Part shown: positions 12,131-14,799 of the stretch, in pieces
Layout of the letters: each line of letters opens with the position of its first letter
Position numbering within the stretch: the stretch's first letter is position 1
Assembly (NCBI GenBank): GCA_964355425.1
Contig: CAYHDN010000017.1
Span: 1 to 14,799, forward strand
Origin: CAYHDN01 sp964355425
Lineage (GTDB): Bacteria; Patescibacteriota; UBA1384; XYA2-FULL-43-10; CAINNR01
Reading direction: 5' to 3'
Length of the DNA stretch: 14,799 bases
Notes under the pieces: generated by a model
Seen by the model: only the letters and a program-made list of their open reading frames with translations
The model's database searches: none
Told to the model about the DNA's origin: nothing
Position numbers and translations under genes: made by a program

Positions 12131-13556
12131 TTGTTTGTGTGTCGGCGGTTTTCAGCGCCTTACCTTTAGCTTCCTCTGATAACTCAATATGAACATCTTT
12201 TAATTGTTGCTCGGATACCGCTGATGGCGCTCCCATCATCGGGTCGCGCGCGTCACCAGTCTTTGGAAAAGCCATGACTTCTCGTATCACTTCTTCTCCG
12301 GCAAAGATAGTGGCAATCCGGTCAAGCCCGGCAGCGATTCCACCATGTGGTGGCGCTCCATATTCAAAAGCTTCAAGCATATGACCGAAACGACGCTTTG
12401 CCTCAACTTTTGGAATTGTGAGAAGATCAAAAATCTTTTGTTGTAAGTTTCGATTATGAATTCTAATTGACCCGCTAAAAATTTCGAATCCGTTAAGCGA
12501 AAGATCATACTGGTAGGCCCGTGCCTTTTCCGGATCGCTGTCCAACAGTTCGATATCTGCAACATTTGGAGAAGTAAATAAATGATGCGTTGAGACAATT
12601 TTTTTATCAGCTTTTGAATATTTAAACATTGGCATATCAATAATCCAGGCAAATGCTAATTCATTTTTATCATTTTCATCGGCTCGCAGATCAGGTTTGT
12701 CGGTCTTGTATTTTTCCATCGCTTCCGCATAGCTGATTCTTGGAAACGGCACTTTAGTAATTTTCTTTTCTGGAATAAGTTTTTTTGCCATTTCAATCAT
12801 CAACGATTCTACAAGTTCAAATATATCTTCCTGTTTAACAAAGCTCATTTCGATATCAAGCTGGGTAAATTCCGGTTGACGGTCACCACGCTGATCTTCA
12901 TCGCGAAAACAGCGAACTATCTGAAAATAACGCTCCATGCCAGCAACCATCAGAAGCTGCTTGAACTGTTGCGGGCTTTGCGGTAAAACATAAAATTCGC
13001 CGGGATAAAGCCGCGAAGGAACGATATATTCGCGGGCGCCCTCCGGGGTTGATTTGGTCAAAAATGGAGTTTCAATCTCCCGAAAATCTTTTTTATAAAG
13101 ATATTCGCGGATAAACTTTGTAATTTCATGACGTAACGTGATATTTTTTGCCATCCGATCGCTACGCAGATCCAAATAGCGATATTTTAACCTTAACTCT
13201 TCATCGACTTTGGAAGTATCTTTGTCGATTTCAAACGGTGGAGTTTTCGCCTGATTTAATATCTCGACATCTGCAGCCTCCATTTCAACAACGCCTGTTA
13301 ATAAATCTTTATTAACCATTTTTTCGGGACGTTTTTTTATCTCACCATCGATCGTCAAAACCCATTCAGGCCGAACATCGGAAATTTTTTCGTAGGCCTT
13401 GGATCCTGGCACAAAAACAACTTGGATAAGACCGCTCATATCACGAATATCGATAAAAATAATTTTCCCGTGATCGCGTCGAGTATTAACCCAGCCGGAA
13501 ATTTTCACTTCTTCGCCAACCTTTGTTCTAGTTTCAGAAATTAAGATTCTTTTCAT
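12123..13556 (-). CDS. aspS: Aspartyl-tRNA synthetase, GAD-less, probably non-discriminating
   Basis: The 477-residue class II synthetase attaches aspartate to tRNA-Asp. Residues 1-105 form the OB-fold anticodon domain (GWVNTRRDHGKIIFIDIRD). Motif 1 is around IETPFLTKSTPEGAR (161-175), motif 2 is FRDEDQRGDRQPEFTQLDIE (217-236), and motif 3 is AAGLDRIATIFAG (408-420). Bacterial AspRS is usually about 580-600 residues. Here DKPDLRADENDKNELAFAW (286-304) shows that the GAD insertion, about 110 residues in E. coli, is absent. His29 replaces the Leu of discriminating E. coli AspRS in the RRDLG segment, a known determinant of relaxed specificity, so it may also make Asp-tRNA-Asn. The start lies one base after the pheT stop, and its ribosome-binding site is inside pheT. 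Confidence 0.95.
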   Translation of the reverse strand: MKRILISETRTKVGEEVKISGWVNTRRDHGKIIFIDIRDMSGLIQVVFVPGSKAYEKISDVRPEWVLTIDGEIKKRPEKMVNKDLLTGVVEMEAADVEILNQAKTPPFEIDKDTSKVDEELRLKYRYLDLRSDRMAKNITLRHEITKFIREYLYKKDFREIETPFLTKSTPEGAREYIVPSRLYPGEFYVLPQSPQQFKQLLMVAGMERYFQIVRCFRDEDQRGDRQPEFTQLDIEMSFVKQEDIFELVESLMIEMAKKLIPEKKITKVPFPRISYAEAMEKYKTDKPDLRADENDKNELAFAWIIDMPMFKYSKADKKIVSTHHLFTSPNVADIELLDSDPEKARAYQYDLSLNGFEIFSGSIRIHNRNLQQKIFDLLTIPKVEAKRRFGHMLEAFEYGAPPHGGIAAGLDRIATIFAGEEVIREVMAFPKTGDARDPMMGAPSAVSEQQLKDVHIELSEEAKGKALKTADTQTND

Positions 13557-13557
13557 A

Positions 13558-14799
13558 TCATCCTCTCAATTTTGCTTTATATTTTCTTTCAATAGATTTA
13601 ATAATTGCTTTTATCACATCTTCGGCTTCACTATCTTTTAAGGTTTTATACTTTGATTGCAGACAAATATGGAAAGCGATGTTTTTTTTGCCAATTCCAA
13701 ATTTTTCCGAAGCAAATTCATCAAAAAGTTCCACTCGGTTAATTAGCTCTGATACGGCATAAATATCGTCTGAAACTTTTTTAATATCTAATTTTTTATC
13801 AACTACAAAAGCCAAATCACGAGTTATTGCCGGATACTTAGAAACACCACGATATAAAATTTTTCCACTTGCGGTTTTCAGTACGATACTCTGATCTATT
13901 TTCTTGTTTTCGACAATTTTTGATAAGATAATTTCCGTCACTTCCACCGCTGGTTTCTTAACTTTATATCGAATTAGTTCATCACGAGTGAATTGCGAAA
14001 TTTTGAATTCTTTTTCTGCAATCTTAAACTCTAGAGCCAATTTGGCGATAGTTTTGTCATGCAATTCTAACGATTTTCCAGCAGTAGCAATCGCTAAATT
14101 CGTGAACTCGCTAGTTTTGCTAAAAATATGGCCGATTTCAAATATTGCTATCTGATCAAACGAAGGATTTTTGGCGATATTTTTTAAAAGTCCGGGGACA
14201 AGAGAATTACGTAAGTATTTATTTTCTGGCTGAATAGGGTTAGAAATTTCCAACAGATTTTTGACGTTTAATTTAGCGGCAACAATATCATCTTCCGATA
14301 AAAACGGGTAATTCATTGTCTCGGTGTAGCCAGATGAAACCAGAAAATCTTTAAGTTTTTCCTTGAAGTAATAGGCAGATTTGCCGGGACGAGCAGTCTT
14401 GGGTAGGATTTCCGGTCGAATTGCATCATATCCGATAATTCGGCCGATTTCCTCGGCTATATCCTGCCAAATTGAAATATCGTGACGCCAGGAGGGAACT
14501 TCTGCTATGCCAGCGGAAATAGAAAACCCTAAATGCCGAAGAATATGGTCGATGTCTTCTTCGTTTAATTTGAGGCCCAAGAGTTGATTGATTAGATCAT
14601 ATTCGATTTTTATTGTGATTTTGTCAGATGGTGTACCTGACTGAACGATTCCTTGCATCAATTTGCCGCCAGCGGTTTTTACTATCAAATCAGCTGCTTT
14701 ATTAATGGCATACTCGATAGCACCAAAGTCAACTCCGCGTTCAAATCTGTAACTGGCCACAGTGGAAAGATTTAAATCCTTGGAAGTTTTACGAATATT
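13558..14799 (-). CDS. pheT: Phenylalanyl-tRNA synthetase beta subunit, 5' end outside the window
   Basis: The frame runs open through the window edge, with residues before 14760 reading IRKTSKDLNLSTVASYRFER. That matches the interior of PheT, so the GTG at 14758-14760 is not the real start. About 413 residues are visible. A B5 domain lies around IKIEYDLINQLLGLKLNEED, followed by SWRHDISIWQDIAEEIGRIIGYDAI. A catalytic-like core follows (ETMNYPFLSEDDI and onward, then NPIQPENKYLRNSLVPGLL). The FDX-ACB anticodon-binding domain ends the protein (SKYPAITRDLAFVVDKKLDI and onward). The beta subunit pairs with PheS, which must lie outside. pheT is first of the visible minus-strand operon, one base before aspS. 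Confidence 0.95.
   Translation of the reverse strand, partial: NIRKTSKDLNLSTVASYRFERGVDFGAIEYAINKAADLIVKTAGGKLMQGIVQSGTPSDKITIKIEYDLINQLLGLKLNEEDIDHILRHLGFSISAGIAEVPSWRHDISIWQDIAEEIGRIIGYDAIRPEILPKTARPGKSAYYFKEKLKDFLVSSGYTETMNYPFLSEDDIVAAKLNVKNLLEISNPIQPENKYLRNSLVPGLLKNIAKNPSFDQIAIFEIGHIFSKTSEFTNLAIATAGKSLELHDKTIAKLALEFKIAEKEFKISQFTRDELIRYKVKKPAVEVTEIILSKIVENKKIDQSIVLKTASGKILYRGVSKYPAITRDLAFVVDKKLDIKKVSDDIYAVSELINRVELFDEFASEKFGIGKKNIAFHICLQSKYKTLKDSEAEDVIKAIIKSIERKYKAKLRG

Noticed and set aside
1..14799. Recoded UGA (Gly), as in Gracilibacteria/Absconditabacteria
   Set aside because: pheT, the rluB-type gene and the FecR-like gene end naturally at TGA, and no conserved protein contains an in-frame TGA.
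1..14799. CRISPR array, tRNA or rRNA genes
   Set aside because: No regularly spaced direct repeats and no cloverleaf or rRNA-like segments were seen on reading. Short repeats found are single pairs.

Overview
The window looks like part of a compact, low-GC bacterial genome, most likely from the Candidate Phyla Radiation (Patescibacteria). This is inferred from several signs together: short or overlapping gene junctions, an aspartyl-tRNA synthetase without its GAD insertion, many tiny unknown membrane proteins, and a 20-bp CCTGCC/GGCAGG palindrome of a kind I remember as common in CPR genomes. The standard genetic code applies, because TGA is used as a stop (pheT, rluB and the FecR-like gene). 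No rRNA, tRNA or CRISPR array was seen.

Region 1 (1-2317) is accessory. It starts with a decayed methyltransferase-like gene (57-427), cut off by a 123-bp element with near-perfect 17-bp terminal inverted repeats (428-550). A terminator (565-590) follows. Next, on the minus strand, is a secreted PHP-type metal hydrolase (CehA/McbA-like) fused to ankyrin repeats. Its base composition is clearly richer in G+C than the rest, which suggests transfer.

Region 2 (2395-5703, plus strand) is a run of envelope or unknown genes. The first is an exported coiled-coil protein whose C-terminal half is one-third tryptophan. Then come a 60-residue membrane protein, a 59-residue basic protein, a membrane-anchored FecR-domain protein with an unknown exposed C-terminal domain, and a two-TM protein with a six-cysteine tail. 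A bidirectional terminator (5733-5758) closes the region. On the minus strand beyond it lie a YtxH-like protein and a small membrane coiled-coil protein, back to back. They are expressed from a promoter whose -35 box overlaps the -35 box of the divergent leuS promoter.

Region 3 (6446-10476, plus) is housekeeping: leuS, rpmF (L32), nusB and rnc (RNase III). Copies of the palindrome sit directly in front of the nusB and rnc start codons. Region 4 (10473-14799, minus) is a tightly packed operon, in transcription order pheT (partial), aspS, rluB-type pseudouridine synthase and dacA-type D-Ala-D-Ala carboxypeptidase, with junctions of +1, -8 and -4 bases. rnc and dacA converge and overlap by 4 bases with no terminator between them.

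Taken together, regions 3 and 4 serve translation (two complete synthetases and part of a third, a ribosomal protein, rRNA processing and modification, antitermination) plus wall trimming. Region 2 is the most unusual part and the best candidate for an undescribed surface module.
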